Below, in pieces: positions 49,601 to 63,265 of a stretch of 64,000 bases of DNA. Source of the DNA: Scylla paramamosain. Lineage: Eukaryota > Arthropoda > Malacostraca > Decapoda > Portunidae. The stretch's first letter is position 1. Each line of letters begins with the position of its first letter. The notes under the pieces are model-generated. The model saw only the letters and a program-made list of their open reading frames with translations. It did not search any database and was not told the origin of the DNA. Location: positions 7,922,840 to 7,986,839 of the forward strand of contig NC_087181.1 of NCBI RefSeq assembly GCF_035594125.1, in the 5' to 3' direction. The translations under genes were made by a program, and so were the position numbers.

Positions 49601-50189
49601 CATGCAAAGAACCCTATTTTTGGAAAAGGAAAGTACATTACGAAAAACGTGTATTATGAGCGTTTTTAAGTTCACAAATTACACTCTTTATTGAAAAAAA
49701 AAAACAAATAAATAAATAAAAAAATACGATATTTTTTTTTCATTCTTATTCATCTTCACAGGTAACAAGGTGCCAAAATTCGGGCAAAGCTCAGGAAATT
49801 ATATGAAATAAGAACATTATAAAAAAAGTAAATTTAGCTTTTTTTTTCGGACTGTTATGAACCAAACCCCTAAAGTGCATGCAAAGCCACACATATGGGG
49901 AAATTAAACGTCCTTGCCAGAAAACTGTCTTATGAGTGTTTTTCAGCATGTTAGGAACCAACACGATAAAACCCAAGGAAGTCAATCTATATGGGAATCC
50001 AAAACAAAATTACTGAAAACGTGTCTTTTCGGTGTTTTACATAGAAAACGCTAAAACGGATGCAAACCAACGAAAATGAAGAAATAGAATAACATTACCA
50101 AAAAGATATATTTTGAGTGTTTTTGAAATTGTTACCTACAAAAAAACGCGAAAATGGATGGAAAGCACTCTATATTGGAAAGCAAAAGG

Positions 50190-50830
50190 CACCAAAAAAG
50201 CATTTTAGGCACAGAAACGATAAATAATATGAAAGTCACTCTATATGGAAATCCAAAACAAAATTACTGGAAACGTGTCTTTTAAAAGATTTACGTAGAA
50301 AAACGCTAAAACGGATGCAAACTAACGAATATGAAGAAATAGAATAACATTACCAAAAAAATATATTTTGTGTGTTCTTGAGCTTGTTACATAAACAAAT
50401 AACGCGAAAATGGATGCAAAGCACTGGATATAAGGAAAAAAAAAGGACATAACGAGAAACGTGTATAATGAGTGTTTTATAGTTTCACCAGAATCACAAG
50501 GCAAAAAACGCAAAAACTCGACTATTTGGAGAAGTTTCTAAGATACCAAAATACTGAAACTCATGAATAACACTCTTAATCAAGAAACAGAACAACCTTA
50601 CTAAATGCGTGTATTTTGAGTGTTTTTTTTACATTCTTAGTTACCAAAACCCCAAATTCCATGCGAAACTAGCTTTATGTGGGAAAAAAATGACATTACC
50701 AGAAAAGTGACTTTGAGTGTTTTTGAGCGTGTTAGGCAATAAAGCACTAAAAAGCAGGGCAATCACATTACATGGGAATAAAACCAACTTTTTCGAAGAA
50801 CTTAACTTTTAGTGTTTTTGACACGCATTT
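50190..50830 (+). repeat. Junction into a copy of the 0.7-1.3 kb region
   Basis: Near 50190 a G7 block (tatattggaaagcaaaaggc) is joined to a G5-like start (accaaaaaagcattttaggcac). From there the sequence follows 700-1330 and 5870-6485, including the unusual cgtgtcttttaaaagattta in place of the normal G6 start. The inverted segment at 50821 follows just as it does at 1323 and 6486. A piece of super-unit has thus been moved or copied into this part of the array. Confidence 0.8.
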
Positions 50831-51262
50831 AGTAAGGTTGCTCTGTTTCTCAATTAAGAGTGTTATTCATGAGTTTCAGCATATAACAGAGTTTTTGCGT
50901 TTTTTGCCATGTGGTTTTTTTGACCTATAAAATATTCATTATACACTTTTCTCGCAATGTCCCTTTGTTTCCCAATATAGAGTTCTTTGTATCTATTTTC
51001 GCGTTTCTTTGTAGGTAACAAGCTCAAAAACACTCAAAATATACATTTTTGGAAATGTTTTTTTGCTTCTTGATATTGGTTGGTTTTAGCGTTTTTCTAC
51101 GTAAAACTCTGAGAAGACACGTTTTCAGTAATTTTCTTTTGGATTCCCACATAGACTGAGTTCCTTATTATTTATCGTTTTGGTGCCTAACATTCTGAAA
51201 AACACTCAAAAGACAGATTTTAGGTAAGGTCTTTAATTTCCTCATATGGGAGGCTTTCCATG
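50821..51262 (-). repeat. Inverted satellite segment in the left arm
   Basis: Same left junction (gtttttgacacgcattt) and right junction (ggctttccatgtcttttcag) as 6486-6960. It is shortened by an internal deletion after gagtttcagc (50880, joined to atataacagagtttttgcg) and by a missing ttgcatccg stretch near 51085. Block B copy 2 follows directly. Confidence 0.85.
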
Positions 51263-54200
51263 TCTTTTCAGTGTTTTTGAGCGTGTTACGCAATAAAGCA
51301 CTAAAAGCCAGGGCAATCACATTACATGGGAATAAAACCAAATTTTACCAAGAACTTGCCTTGAAGTGTTTTTGAGCTCCTTATATACCAAAACGCTAAA
51401 ACGCATGCAAAACACACTGTATGGAGAAAGAGAATAACATTACCAAAAACATATATTTTGAGTGTTTTTGATCATGTTACCAATAAAAATGCTTAAATAC
51501 ATGCAAAAAACCCTATTTTTGGGAAACGAAAGGACATTACGAGAAACGTCTATAATGAGTGTTTTTAAGATCATTAATTACAAAAAAGCTCTTTATTGAG
51601 AAACAATAAATAAATAAAAAAAAACGATATTTTTCTTCTTTCTATTTCGTCTTCAAAGGTACCGAGATGCCAAAATTTGGGCAAAATTCAGGAAATTATG
51701 AGTCAATTATCAAAAAAGTTAATTTTAGCTTTTTTTTCGTACTGTTATGTACCTAATCCTAAAGTGCATGCAAAGCCACCTATATGGGAAAATTAAACGT
51801 CTTTGCCAGAAAACTGTCTTATGAGTGTTTTTCAATTTGTTAGGCACCTTAACGGTAAATAACATGCAAGTCACTCTATATGGGAATCTAAAACAAAATT
51901 ACTGAAAACGTGTCTTTTCGGTGTTTTACGTAGAAAAACGCTAAAACGGATGCAATTAACCAATAAGAAGAAATAAAATAACATTACCAAAAAGGTACAT
52001 TTTGAGTGTTTTTGAGCTTCTTACCTACAAAAAACGCAAAAATGGATGCAAAACACTCCCTATTGGGAAACAAAAGGACATTACGAGAAACGTGTATAAT
52101 GAGTCTTATTATTTTTGAGCAAACGAACTTGTGGTTCACAAGAACCACAAGGCAAAAAACGCAAAAATTCGTGTATATAAAGAAGTTTCTTAGATACCAA
52201 AATGCTGAAACTCATGAATAACAATATCAATTGAGAAACAGAACAACCTTACCAAATGCGTGTATTTTGAGTGTTTTTCACATTCTTAGCAAAACCCCAA
52301 ATAGCACGCGAAACAATGTTGGAAAAAAATGTCATTACCAGAAGTGTCTTTTGAGTGTTTTTGAGCGTGTTAGGCAATAAATCACAAAAAAACAGGGCAA
52401 TCACATTTTATGGAAATAAAACCAACTTTCACCAAGAACTTGCCTTAAAGTGTTTTTGACCTCCTTACAAACCAAAACGCTAAATCGCATGCAAAAAACT
52501 TCTTTATTAAAAAGCAGAATAACATTACTAAAAACATGTGTTTTAGGTGTTTTTGATCACGTTACCTATAAAAATGCTTAAATACATGCAAAGAACCCTA
52601 TGTTTGGGAAACGAAAGGACATTACGAGAAACGTGTATTAGGACCGTTTTTAAGTTTCTTAAGTATCAAAACGTTAAAACCAACAAATAACACTCTTTAT
52701 AAAGAAAAAAAATAAAGAAAAAAATAGCTTTTTTTTATATTGATTTTCTTAGGTACCAAGGTGCCAAAATTCTGCCAAAATTAAGGGAATTTATATGCAA
52801 AAAAGAGCATTATCAAAAAAGTTAATTATAGCTCTTTTTCGGATTTTTATGTACCAAACTCTAAAGTGCATGCCACCTATATAAGGAATTTAAAACCTGT
52901 CTTTTCAGTGTTTTTCAGCATGTTAGGCACCAAAACGATAAATAATATGGAAGTCAGTCAATATGTGAATCCAAAACAAAATTACAGAAAACGTGTCTTT
53001 TCAGTGTTTTACGTAGAAAAACGCTAATACGGATGCAAACCAACAAATATGAAGAAATAAAATAACATTACCAAAAAGTGTTTTTGAGCTTTTTACCTAC
53101 AAAAAACGCGCAAATGGATGGAAAGCACTCTATATTGGGAAGGAAAAGGACATTACGAGAAACGTGTATAATGAGTGTTTTATAGTTTCACGAGAACCAC
53201 AAGGCAAAAAACGCAAAAACTCGTGTATATAGAGAAGTTTCTTAAATACCAAAACGCTAAAACTCATGAATAACACTTTTAATTGAAAAAACAGAACTAC
53301 CTTACAAAATGTGTGTATTTTGAGTGTTTTTTCACATTCTTAGTTACAAAAATCCCAAATTATATGCGAAACTAGCTTTATATGGGAAAACAATGACATT
53401 ACCAGAAAAGTGTCTTTGGGTGTTTTTGGGCGTTATATGCAACACAACACTAAAAAGCAGAACAGTCACATTACATTGGAATAAAACCAAATTTTACGAA
53501 GAACTTGCCTTTAAGTGTTTTTTAACGCCTTACATACCAAAACGCTAAACGCATGCAAAACAACCTTTATGGAGAAACATGTATTTTGAGTGTTTTTGAT
53601 CATGTTACCTATAAAATCGCTTAAATACATGCAAAGAACCCTATATGTGTGAAACAAAAGGACATTACGAAAATTGTGTATTATGGGTATTTTTAAGTTC
53701 CTTAAGTACCAAAAATCTAAAACCCACAAATTTTCTCTTTATAGAAAATTTTTTTTTTTTTAAATAAATTTTTTTTTTGTTATTCATCTTCATACGTACC
53801 GAGATGCCAAAATTCTGAGAAAATTCAGGGAAATTATGTGAAAAAAAACAAAAAAAATAATTTTAGCTTTTTCCGGAGTTATGCACGAAACCCAGAAGTG
53901 CATGCAAAGCCACCTATATGGGGAAAATACACGACTTTACAAGAAACGTGTCTTTGGGTGTTTTCAGCAATTTCAGCAATATTACTGAAAACGTGTCTTT
54001 TCAGTTTTAGCGTAGAACGCTAAAACGGATGCAAACCTACCAATATGAAGAAAAAGAATAACATTACAAAAAAAGTTGAGTGTTTTTGAGCTTGTTACCT
54101 ACAAAAAAACGCAAAAATGAATGCAAAGCAGTCTATATTGGGAAACAAAATGATATAACAAGAATATTGTATAATGAATGTTTTAATAGTTTTCAAGAAC

Positions 54201-54720
54201 CATAAGGCAAAAAACGCAAAAACTCGTATGTATGGAGAAGTTTCTTAGATACCAAAATGCAGAAACTCATGAATAACACTCTTAATTGAGAAACAGAACA
54301 ATCATTGGAAATGAGTGTATTTTGAGTGTTTTTTCACATTCTTAGTGGTCCAACCCCAAATTACATGCGAAACTGTGGAAAAATAATGAAATTACTAGAA
54401 AAGTAACTTTTTAGTGTTTTTCAGCGTGTTAGGCAATAAAGCACTAAAAAGAAGGGCAGTCACATTACATGGGAATATAACCAACTTTTACCAAGAACTT
54501 GCTGTTAAGTTTTTTTGAGCTCCTTACATACCAAAACGCTAAAACCCATGCAAAATACCCTTTATGGAAAAACAGAATAACTTTATCAAAAACATGTATT
54601 TTGAGTGTTTTTGAGCTTGTTACCAATAAAAACGCTCAAATAAATGCAAAGAACCCTATGTTTGGGAATGAAAGGACATTACGAAGAATTTGTATTATGA
54701 GTGTTTATAAGTTCCTTAAG
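51263..54720 (+). repeat. Block B, forward copy 2 (ends at the inversion point)
   Basis: Colinear with 39186-42690. It stops at gttccttaag (54711-54720), where polarity reverses. Its 3' part, including the G5-deletion form near 53966 and the tggtccaacccc G9 form at 54345, agrees closely with 41.9-42.4 kb. Confidence 0.8.
54715..54720. other. Inversion point at palindromic CTTAAG
   Basis: Left of this hexamer the array reads forward (gagtgtttataagttccttaag). Right of it the array reads in reverse (aaacctaaaaactctcataat). CTTAAG is its own reverse complement and belongs to the conserved G4 start ttccttaagtacc. The switch therefore happened at a site that reads the same on both strands, with no extra bases. 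The matching arm begins with the same hexamer at 57461-57466. Confidence 0.85.
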
Positions 54721-57460
54721 AAACCTAAAAACTCTCATAATACACAATTTTCGTAATATCCTTTCGTTTCACAAACATAGGGTTCTTTGCATGTATTTAA
54801 GCGTTTTTATAGGTAACATGATCAAAAACACTTAAAATTCATGTTTTTGGTAATGTTATTTTGTTTATCCATAAAGCGTGTTTTGCATGTATTTTAGCGT
54901 TTTGTTATGTAAGGAGTTAAAAACACTTAAATGCATGTTTTTGGTAAAAGTTGGTTTTTGGTTTTATTCCCATGTAATGTGATTTTTCTGCTTTTTAGTG
55001 CTTTGTTGCATATCACGCTCTAAAACACTCAAAAGACACTCTTCTGGTATCATTTTTTCCCATATAAAACTAGTTTCGCTTGTAATTTCGGATTTTCGTA
55101 ACTAAGAATGTGACAAAACACTCAAAATACTCACATTTTGTAAGATGGTTCTGTTTCTCAATTAAAAGTCTTATTCATGATTTTCAGCATTTTGGAATGT
55201 AAGAAACTTCTTTATATACACAAATTTTTGCGTTTCTTGCTTTGTGGTTCTCGTGAAACTATAAAACACTCATTATACACGTTTCTCGTAATGTCCTTTT
55301 GCTTCCCAATATAGAGAGCTTTCCATCCATTTTCGCGTTTTTTGTAGGTAATAATTTCAAAAACACTCAAAATATACCTTTTTGGTGAAGTTATTATATT
55401 TCTTCATTTTGGTTGGTTTGCATCCGTTTTAGCGTTTTTCTACGTAAAACACCGAAAAGACACGTTTTCAGTAATTATGTTTTGGATTCCCATATAGATT
55501 GACTTCTTTGGGTTTTATCGTGTTGTTCCTAACATGCTGAAAAACACTCATAAGACAGTTTTCTGGCAAAGAGGTTTAATTTCCCCATATAGGTGGTTTT
55601 GCGTGCACTTTATGAGTTTGGTACATAACAGTCCGAAAAAAAAGCTAAATTTAAATTTTTTGATAATGTTCTTATTTCATATAATTTCCTGAACTTTGTC
55701 CAAATTTTTGCACCTCGTTACCTGTCAATATGAATAAGAATTTTTAAAAAATATCGCATCTTTTTTTCTCAATAAAGAGTGTAATTTGTGCCTTTTAGCA
55801 TTTTTGTACTTAATGAACTTAAAAACACTCATAATACACGTTTCTCGTAATGTCCTTTCGTTTCCCAAAAATAGGGTTCTTTCCATGTATTTAAGCGTTC
55901 TTATTGGTAACATGATCAAAAACACTCAAAATACATGTTTTTGGTAATGTTATTCTGTTTCACCATAAAGTGTATTTTGCATGCGTTTTAGTGTTTTGGT
56001 ATATAAGGAGCTCAAAAACACTTAAAAGCAAGTTGTTTTTAAAAATTGGTTTTATTCCAAAGTAATGTGATTACCCTGCTTTTTAGTGCTTTATTGCCTA
56101 ACACGCTCAAAAACACTCAAAAGACATTTTTCTGGTAATGTTATTGTTTTCCCACATAAAGCTGGTTTCGCATGGAATTTAGGGTTTTGGTAACTAGGAA
56201 TGTGAAAAGCACTCAAAATACACACATTTAGTAAGATTGTTCTGTTTCTCAATTAAGAAAGTTGTTCATGAGTTTCAGCATTTTCGTATCTATGAAACTT
56301 CATATACACTAGTTTTTTTTTTCATTTTTTGCCTTTTGGTTCTTTTGAACTATAAAACACTCATTATACACTTTCTTGCAATGTCCTTTTCTTTCCCATT
56401 ATAGAGTGCTTTACATATATTTTCGTGTTTTTTATAGGTGACAAGCTCAAAAACACTCAAAATATACCTTTTTGTTAATATTTTTCTATTTCTTTATATT
56501 GGTTTATTTGCATCCGTTTTAGCGTTTTCTACGTAAAACACTGAGAAGACACGTTTTCAGTAATTTTGTTTTGGATTCCCATACAGAGTGACTTCCATAT
56601 TATGTATTGTTTTGGTGCCTAACATACTGAAAAACAGGCAAAAGACAGGTTTCAGGTAAAGTCGTTTAATTTCCCCATATAGGTGGCTCTACATGCACTT
56701 TGGGGTTTGATAGATAACGGTCTAAAAAAAAAGGTAAATTTAACTTTTTTGATATTCTTTTTTCACATAATTTCACTGAATTTTGCCAGAATTTGGCATC
56801 TCGGTACCTATGAAGATCAATAACAAAAAAAAAAGCTATTTTTTTCATTTTTTTATTCATTTTTTCTCTATAAAGAGGGTTATTTGTGGGTTTAAGCTTT
56901 TTGGTACTTTTTGGTACTCATAATACTCGTTTCTCGTGATGTCCTTTTGTTTCCTAAAGATAAGGTTCTTTGCATGTATTTAAGCGTTTTTATAGGTAAC
57001 ATGATCAAAAACACTGAAAATATACCTTTTTGGTAATGTTATTCTATTTCTTAATATTGGTTGGTTTCCATCCGTTTTAGCGTTTTTTTTTTATGTAAAG
57101 AAGAAAAGACACGTTTTTAGTAATTTTGTTTTGCATTCCCATATAGAGTGACTTCCATCTTATTTATCGTTTTGATGCCTAACATGCTGAAAAACACTCA
57201 AAAGACAGGTTTCTTGTGAAGTCGTTTAATTTCCTCATATAGGTGGCTTTGCATACACTTTAGGTTTTGGAACATAACAGTCCGAAAAAAAGCTAAAATT
57301 ATCTTTTTTCATAATATTCTTTTTCTCACGTAATTTTCCTGAATTTTGCCAGAATTTTGGCATCTCGGTACCTATGAAGATCATTAAAAAAAAAATGTTT
57401 TTTTATTTTTGTTTTTTTTCTCTATAAAGAGTGTAATTTGTGGGTTTTAGCTTTTTGGTA
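54721..57460 (-). repeat. Reverse-orientation spacer of the large inverted repeat
   Basis: The first part (54721 to about 56590) is the reverse complement counterpart of about 36430-38241. Shared rarities include gagagtttttaggttcc, taacaaaacgctaaaat, acaagc(g/a)aaactag and gataaaaccca. The second part (56590-57460) matches 42.7-43.54 kb in reverse, sharing cctgtcttttgcctgtttttta and tacatgtagagcc. Reverse G1 blocks end at 55030 and 56118. No gene is present. Confidence 0.75.
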
Positions 57461-59439
57461 CTTAAGGAACTTATAAACACTCATAATACACATTCCTCGT
57501 AATGTCCTTTCATTCCCAAACATAGGGTTCTTTGCATGTATTTAAGCCTTTTTATTGGTAACATGATAAAAAACACTCAATATACATGTTTTTGATAATG
57601 TTATTCTGTTTTTCCATAAAGGGTGTTTTGCATGGGTTTTAGCGTTTTGGTATATAAGGAGCTCAAAAAAACTTAAAGGCAAGTTCTTGGTAAAAGTTGG
57701 TTATATTCCCATGTAATGTGATTGCCCTGCTTTTTAGTGCTTTATTGCCTAACACGCTGAAAAACACTAAAAAGTTACTTTTCTAGTAATTTCATTTTTT
57801 TTCCACAGTTTCGCATGTAATTTGGAATTCGACCACTAAGAGTGTGAAAAAACACTCAAAATACACTCATTTCCTATGATTGTTCTGTTTCTCAATTAAG
57901 AGTGTTATTTATGAGTTTCTGCATTTTGGTATCTAAGAAACTTCTCCATATATACGAGTTTTTGCGTTTTTTGCCTTATGGTTCTTAGAAACTATTAAAA
58001 CATTAATTATACAACTTTCTTGTAATATCCCTTTGTTTCCCAATATAGACTGCTTTGCATTCATTTTTTGCGTTTTTTGTAGGTAACAAGCTCAAAAACT
58101 CAACTTTTTTGTAATGTTATTCTTTTTCTTGATATTGGTTGCTTTCCATCCGTTTTAGCGTTCTACGCTAAAGCTGAAAAGACATGTTTTCAGTAATATT
58201 GTTGAAATTGATGAAAACACCCAAAGACACGTTTCTTGGAAAGTCTTGTAATTTCCCAATATAGGTGGCTTTGCATGCACTTCCGTGTTTCGTACATAAC
58301 TCCGGAAAAAGCTAAAATTATTTTTTTTATGTTTTTTTCACATAATTTCCCTGAATTTTCTCAGAATTTTGGCATCTCGGTACCTGTGAAGATGAATAAC
58401 AAAAAAAATGTATTTTTTTATTTTTTTTCTCTATAAAGAGAAAATTTGTGGGTTTTAGATTTTTGGTACTTAAGGAATTTAAAAATACCCATAATACACG
58501 ATTTTCGTAATGTCCTTTCGTTTCAGAAACATAGGGCTCTTTGCATGTATTTAAGCGATTTTATAGGTAATATGGTAAAAAACACTCAAAATACATGTTT
58601 TTGATAATGTTATTTTGTTTCTCCATAAAGGTTGTTTTGCATGCGTTTAGCGTTTCGGTATGTAAGGAGTTAAAAACACTTAATTGCAATTTCTTCGTAA
58701 AATTTGGTTTTATTCCAATGTAATGTGACTGTTCTGCTTTTTAGTGTTTTGTTGTATATAACGCTCAAAAACAATCAAAAGACACTTTTATGGTAATGTC
58801 ATTTTTTTCTCACAAAGTTAGTTTCGCATGTAATTTGGGATTTTCGTAACAAAGAATGTGAAAAACACTCAAAATACACACATTTGGTAAGGTAGTTCTG
58901 TTTTTCAATTAAAAGTGTTAATCATGAGTTTTAGCGTTTGGTATGTAAGAAACTTCTCTATATACACGAGTTTTTGAGTTTTTTGCCTTGTGGTTCTTGT
59001 GAAACTATAAAACACTCATTATACACGTTTCTCATAATGTCCTTTTCCTTCCCAATATAGAGTGCTTTCCATCCATTTGCGCGTTTTTTTGTAGGTAAAA
59101 AGCTCAAAAGCACTTTTTGGTAATGTTATTCCATTTCTTCATATTTGTTGGTTTGCATCCGTTTTAGCGTTTTTTCTACGTAAAACACTGAAAAGACACG
59201 TTTTCAGTAATTTTGTTTTGGATTCACATATTGACTGACATCCTTATTATTTATCGTTTTGGTGCCTAACATGCTGAAAAACACTGAAAAAACAGGTTTC
59301 TGGTAAAGTCGTTTAACTTCCTTATATAGGTGGCATGCACTTTAGAGTTTGGTACATAAAAATTCGAAAAAGAGCTATAATTAACTTTTTTGATAATGTT
59401 CTTTTTTCCACATAAATTCCCTTAATTTTGGCATCTTGG

Positions 59440-59545
59440 TACCTATGACCTAATACACGTTTCTCGTAATGTCGTTTTCGTTTCCCAAAAATAGGGTTCT
59501 TTGCATGTATTTAAGTGTTTTTGTACCTTTTTGGTAATGTTATTT
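59440..59545 (-). repeat. Deletion junctions in reverse block B
   Basis: After catcttggtacctatga (the reverse GGTACC box) the sequence jumps to cctaatacacgtttctcg, skipping the reverse A/T tract. About 75 bases later tttaagtgtttttg jumps to taccttttttggtaatg-like reverse G6/G7 sequence. Compared with 39186-40700 on the forward strand, roughly 0.6 kb is missing. This accounts for most of the length difference between the two block B arms. Confidence 0.65.
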
Positions 59546-60290
59546 TATTTTTTCTTATTGGTTATTTGCAACAATTTTTGCGTTTTTTCTACGTAAAACA
59601 CCGAAAAGACAATAGGTCATTAAGTAATTTTGTTTTAGATTCCCATATAGAGTGACTTGCATGTTATTTACCGTTAAGATGCCTAACAAGCTGAAAAACA
59701 CTCATAAGACAGTTTTCTGACAAAAACGTTTAATTTCCCCATATAGGTGGCTTTGCATGCACTTTAGGGTTTGGTACATAACAGTACGAAAAAAAGCTAA
59801 AGTTAACTTTTTTGATAATTGACTCATAATTTCCTGAATTTTCCCCAAATTTTGGCATCTTGATACCTGTGAAGATGAAAAAGAAAGAAAAAAAAATATC
59901 GTATTTTTTTATTTGTTTATTTATTTTTTCTTAATAAAGAGTGTTATTTGTGGCTTTTAGCTTTTTGGTAAATAATGATCTTAAGAACACTCATAATACA
60001 CGTTTCTCGTAATGTCCTTTCGTTTCCCAAAAATAGGGTTCTTTGCATGTATTTAAGCGTTTTTATTGGTAACAAGATCTAAAACCCTAAAAATATATGT
60101 TTTTGGTAATGTTAATCTCTTTCTCCATAAAGTGTGTTTCGCATGCGTTTTAGAGTTTTGGTGTATATGGAGCTAAAAAACACTTAAAGGCAAGTTCTTG
60201 GTAAAATTTGGTTTTATTCCCATGTAATGTGATTGCCCTGGATTTTAGTGTTTTATTGCGTAACACGCTCAAAAACACTGAAAAGACATG

Positions 60291-60740
60291 GAAAGCCTCC
60301 CATATGAGGAAATTAAAGACCTTACCAGAAATCTGTCTTTTGAGAGTTTTCAGCCTGTTAGGCACCAAAACGATACATAATAAGGAACTCACTCTATGTG
60401 GGAATCCAAAAGAAAATTACTGAAAACGTGTCTTCTCAGTGTTTTACGTAGAAAAACACTAAAACTGATACAAATCAACCAATATCAAGAAGCAGAAAAA
60501 CATTGCAAAAAATGTATATTTTGAGTGTTTTTGAGCTTCTTACCTACAAAAAAAAAAACGCGAAAATGGATACAAAGCACTCTATATTGGGAAACAAAGG
60601 GACATTGCGAAAAAAAAGTGTATAATGAATGTTTTATAGTTCAAAAAAACCACAAGGCAAAAAACGCAAAAACTGGTGTATATGCTGAAACTCATGAATA
60701 ACACTCTTAATTGAGAAACAGAGCATCCTTACTAAATGTG
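60291..60740 (+). repeat. Inverted segment that has been inverted again
   Basis: Within the reverse arm the polarity returns to forward. After cactgaaaagacatggaaagcc the sequence reads forward G4 tail, G5 (cagcctgttaggcacc), G6, G7 and G8. Reverse sequence then resumes at gtgtgtcaaaaacac. Both junctions are exact reverse complements of those at 50821 and 51262. The small inversion therefore existed before the large one. Confidence 0.85.
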
Positions 60741-61292
60741 TGTCAAAAACACTAAAAGGCAAGTTCTTCGAAAAAGTTGGTTTTATTCCCATGTAATGTG
60801 ATTGCCATGCTTTTTAGTGCTTTATTGCCTAACACGCTCAAAAACACTCAAAGACACTTTTCTGGTAATGTCATTTTTTTCCCATATAAAGCTAGTTTTG
60901 CATGGAATTTCGGGTTTTGGTAACTAAGAATGTAAAAAAACACTCAAAATACACGCATTTAGTAAGGTTTCCTAACATGTTTCTTGATTAAGAGTGTTAT
61001 TCATGAGTTTCAGTATTTTGGTATCTTAGAAACTTCTCCATATAGTCGAGTTTTTGCGTTTTTTGCCTTGTGATTCTGGTGAAACTATAAAACACTCATT
61101 ATACACGTTTCTCGTTATTTCCTTTTTTTTCCTTATATCGAGTGCTTTGCATCCATTTTCGCGTTTTTTTTTTATGTAACAGGCTCAAGAACACACAAAA
61201 TACATTTTTTTGGTAATGTTATTCTATTTCTTCATATTCGTTGGTTTGCATCCGTTTTAGCGTTTTTCTACGTAAATCTTTTAAAAGACACG

Positions 61293-61314
61293 TTTCCAGT
61301 GATTTTTCCAGTGA
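61293..61314 (-). repeat. 10-bp direct repeat at a junction
   Basis: The ten bases tttccagtga occur twice with two T between them (61293-61302, 61305-61314). The site joins a reverse G6 (ctacgtaaatcttttaaaagac) to reverse G9 (gtaactaaggatgtg). A duplicated filler at a breakpoint is typical of end joining or template slippage. Confidence 0.85.
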
Positions 61315-63066
61315 GTAACTAAGGATGTGAAAAGCACTCAAAATACACGCGTTTAGTACGATTGTTCTGTTTCTCAATAAAGAGTGCTGTTCCAGAGTTT
61401 CAGCATTTTGAAGTGTAAGAATCTTCTCTATATACACGAGTTTTTTCGTTTTATGCCTTGTAGTTCTTGTAAAACTATAAAACACTCATTATACATATTT
61501 CTCGTAATGTCCTTTTGCTTCCCAATATAGAGTGCTTTTCATCCATTTTCGCGTTTTTTGTATGTAAGAATTTCAAAAACACTCAAAATATACCTTCTTG
61601 GTAATGTTATTTTATTTCTTCATTTTGGTTGGTGTGCATCCGTTTTAGCGTTTTTCTACGTAAAACACCGAAAAGACACGTTTTTAGTAATTTTGTTTTG
61701 GATTCCCATATAGATTGACTTCCATGTTATTTACCGTGTTGATTCCTAACATCCTGAAAAACACTCATAAGACCGTTTTCTGGCAAAGACGTTTAATTTC
61801 CCCATATAGGTGGCTTTGCATGCACTTTAGGGGTTTGGTACATAACAGTCCGAAAAAAAGCTAAATTTAACTTTTGTGATAATGTTCTTATTTCACGTAT
61901 TTTCCTGAATTTTAACAGATTTTTGGCATCTCGGTAACTGTAAAGATAAAAAAGAAAAAAAATATCGTAATTTTTTTTTATTTATTTATTGTTTCTCAAT
62001 GAAGAGTGTTATTTGTGGCTTTTAGCTTTTTGGTAATTAATGAACTTAAAAACACTCATAATACACGTTTCTCGTAATCTCCTTTCGTTTTCCAAAAATT
62101 GTGTTCTTTGCATGTATTTAAGCGTTTTTATTGGTAACATGATCAAAAACACTAAAAATACATGTTTTTGGTAATGTTATTCTGTTTCACCATAAAGAGT
62201 GTTTTGCATGCGTTTTAGTATTTTGGTATATAAGGAGCTCAAAAACACTTAAAGGGAAGTTCCTGGTAAAAATTTGTTTTGCTCCAATGTAATGTGATTG
62301 CCCTTTATTTTTAGTGCTTTATTGCCTATCACGCTCAAAAACACTCAAAAGACACTTTTCTGGTAAAGTCATTTTTTCCCATAAATCTATTTTTGCATGC
62401 AATTTGGGGTTTTGGTAACTAAGAATGTGAAAACCACTCAAAATACATGCATTTATTATGGTTGTTCTTTTTCCCAATTAGGAGTGTTATACATGAGTTT
62501 TAGCATTTTTGTATCTAGGAAACTTCTCCATATACGCGAGATTTTACATTTTTTGCCTTGTGGTTCTTTTGAACTATAAAAACTCATTATACACTTTTCT
62601 TGCAATGTCTTTTTCTTTCCCAATATAGAGTGCTATGCATCAGTTTTCGCGTTTTTTGTAGGTAACAAGCTCAAAAACACTCAAAATATACCTTTTTAGT
62701 AACGTTTTTCTATTTCTTGATATTATTTGCTTTGCATCCGTTTTAGCGTTTTTCTACGTAAAACACTGAGAAGACACGTTTTCAGTAACTTTGTTTTGGA
62801 TTCCCATATAGAGTGAGTTCCTTATTATTTATCGTTTTGGTGCCTAACATGCTAAAAAACACTCAAAACACAGATTTCTGGTAAGGTCGTTTAATTTCCT
62901 CATATAGGAGGCTTTGCATGCACTGTAGGGTTTGGTACATAACAGTCCGAAAAAAAGCTGAAATTAACTTTTTTGATAATATTCTTTTATCATATGATTG
63001 CCCTGAATTTTCCCAGAATTTTGGCATCTCGGTACCTAAGAAGATAAAAAAAACAAAAACAAACAA

Positions 63067-63101
<35 letters not shown>

Positions 63102-63265
63102 ATTTTGTAAATAAAGAGTGTTATTTGTGGGTTTTAGCTTTTTGGTACTTAAGGAACTTAAAAAACACTCAAAATACACGTTTATCGTAATATCCTTCTG
63201 TTTCGCAAACATATGGTTCTTTGCATGTATTTAAGCGGTTTTATAGATAACATGATGAAAAACAC

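Larger units (their letters stand above)
46621..54720 (+). repeat. Left arm of a very large inverted repeat
   Basis: Read in reverse, this arm matches 57461-64000. G1 anchors are 47187, 48258, 49369, 50715, 51269, 52353, 53418 and 54412. Diagnostic matches include cttttgacatccttagttac (49278) with the reverse of gtaactaaggatgtgaaaag (61315). cattcttagtggtccaacc (54334) pairs with its reverse near 57830. Both arms also contain the inverted-segment junctions near 51262 and 60291. Arms differ by substitutions and a few large indels: 49.3-50.2 kb is missing on the right, and a deletion near 59450 removes about 0.6 kb. Confidence 0.8.
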
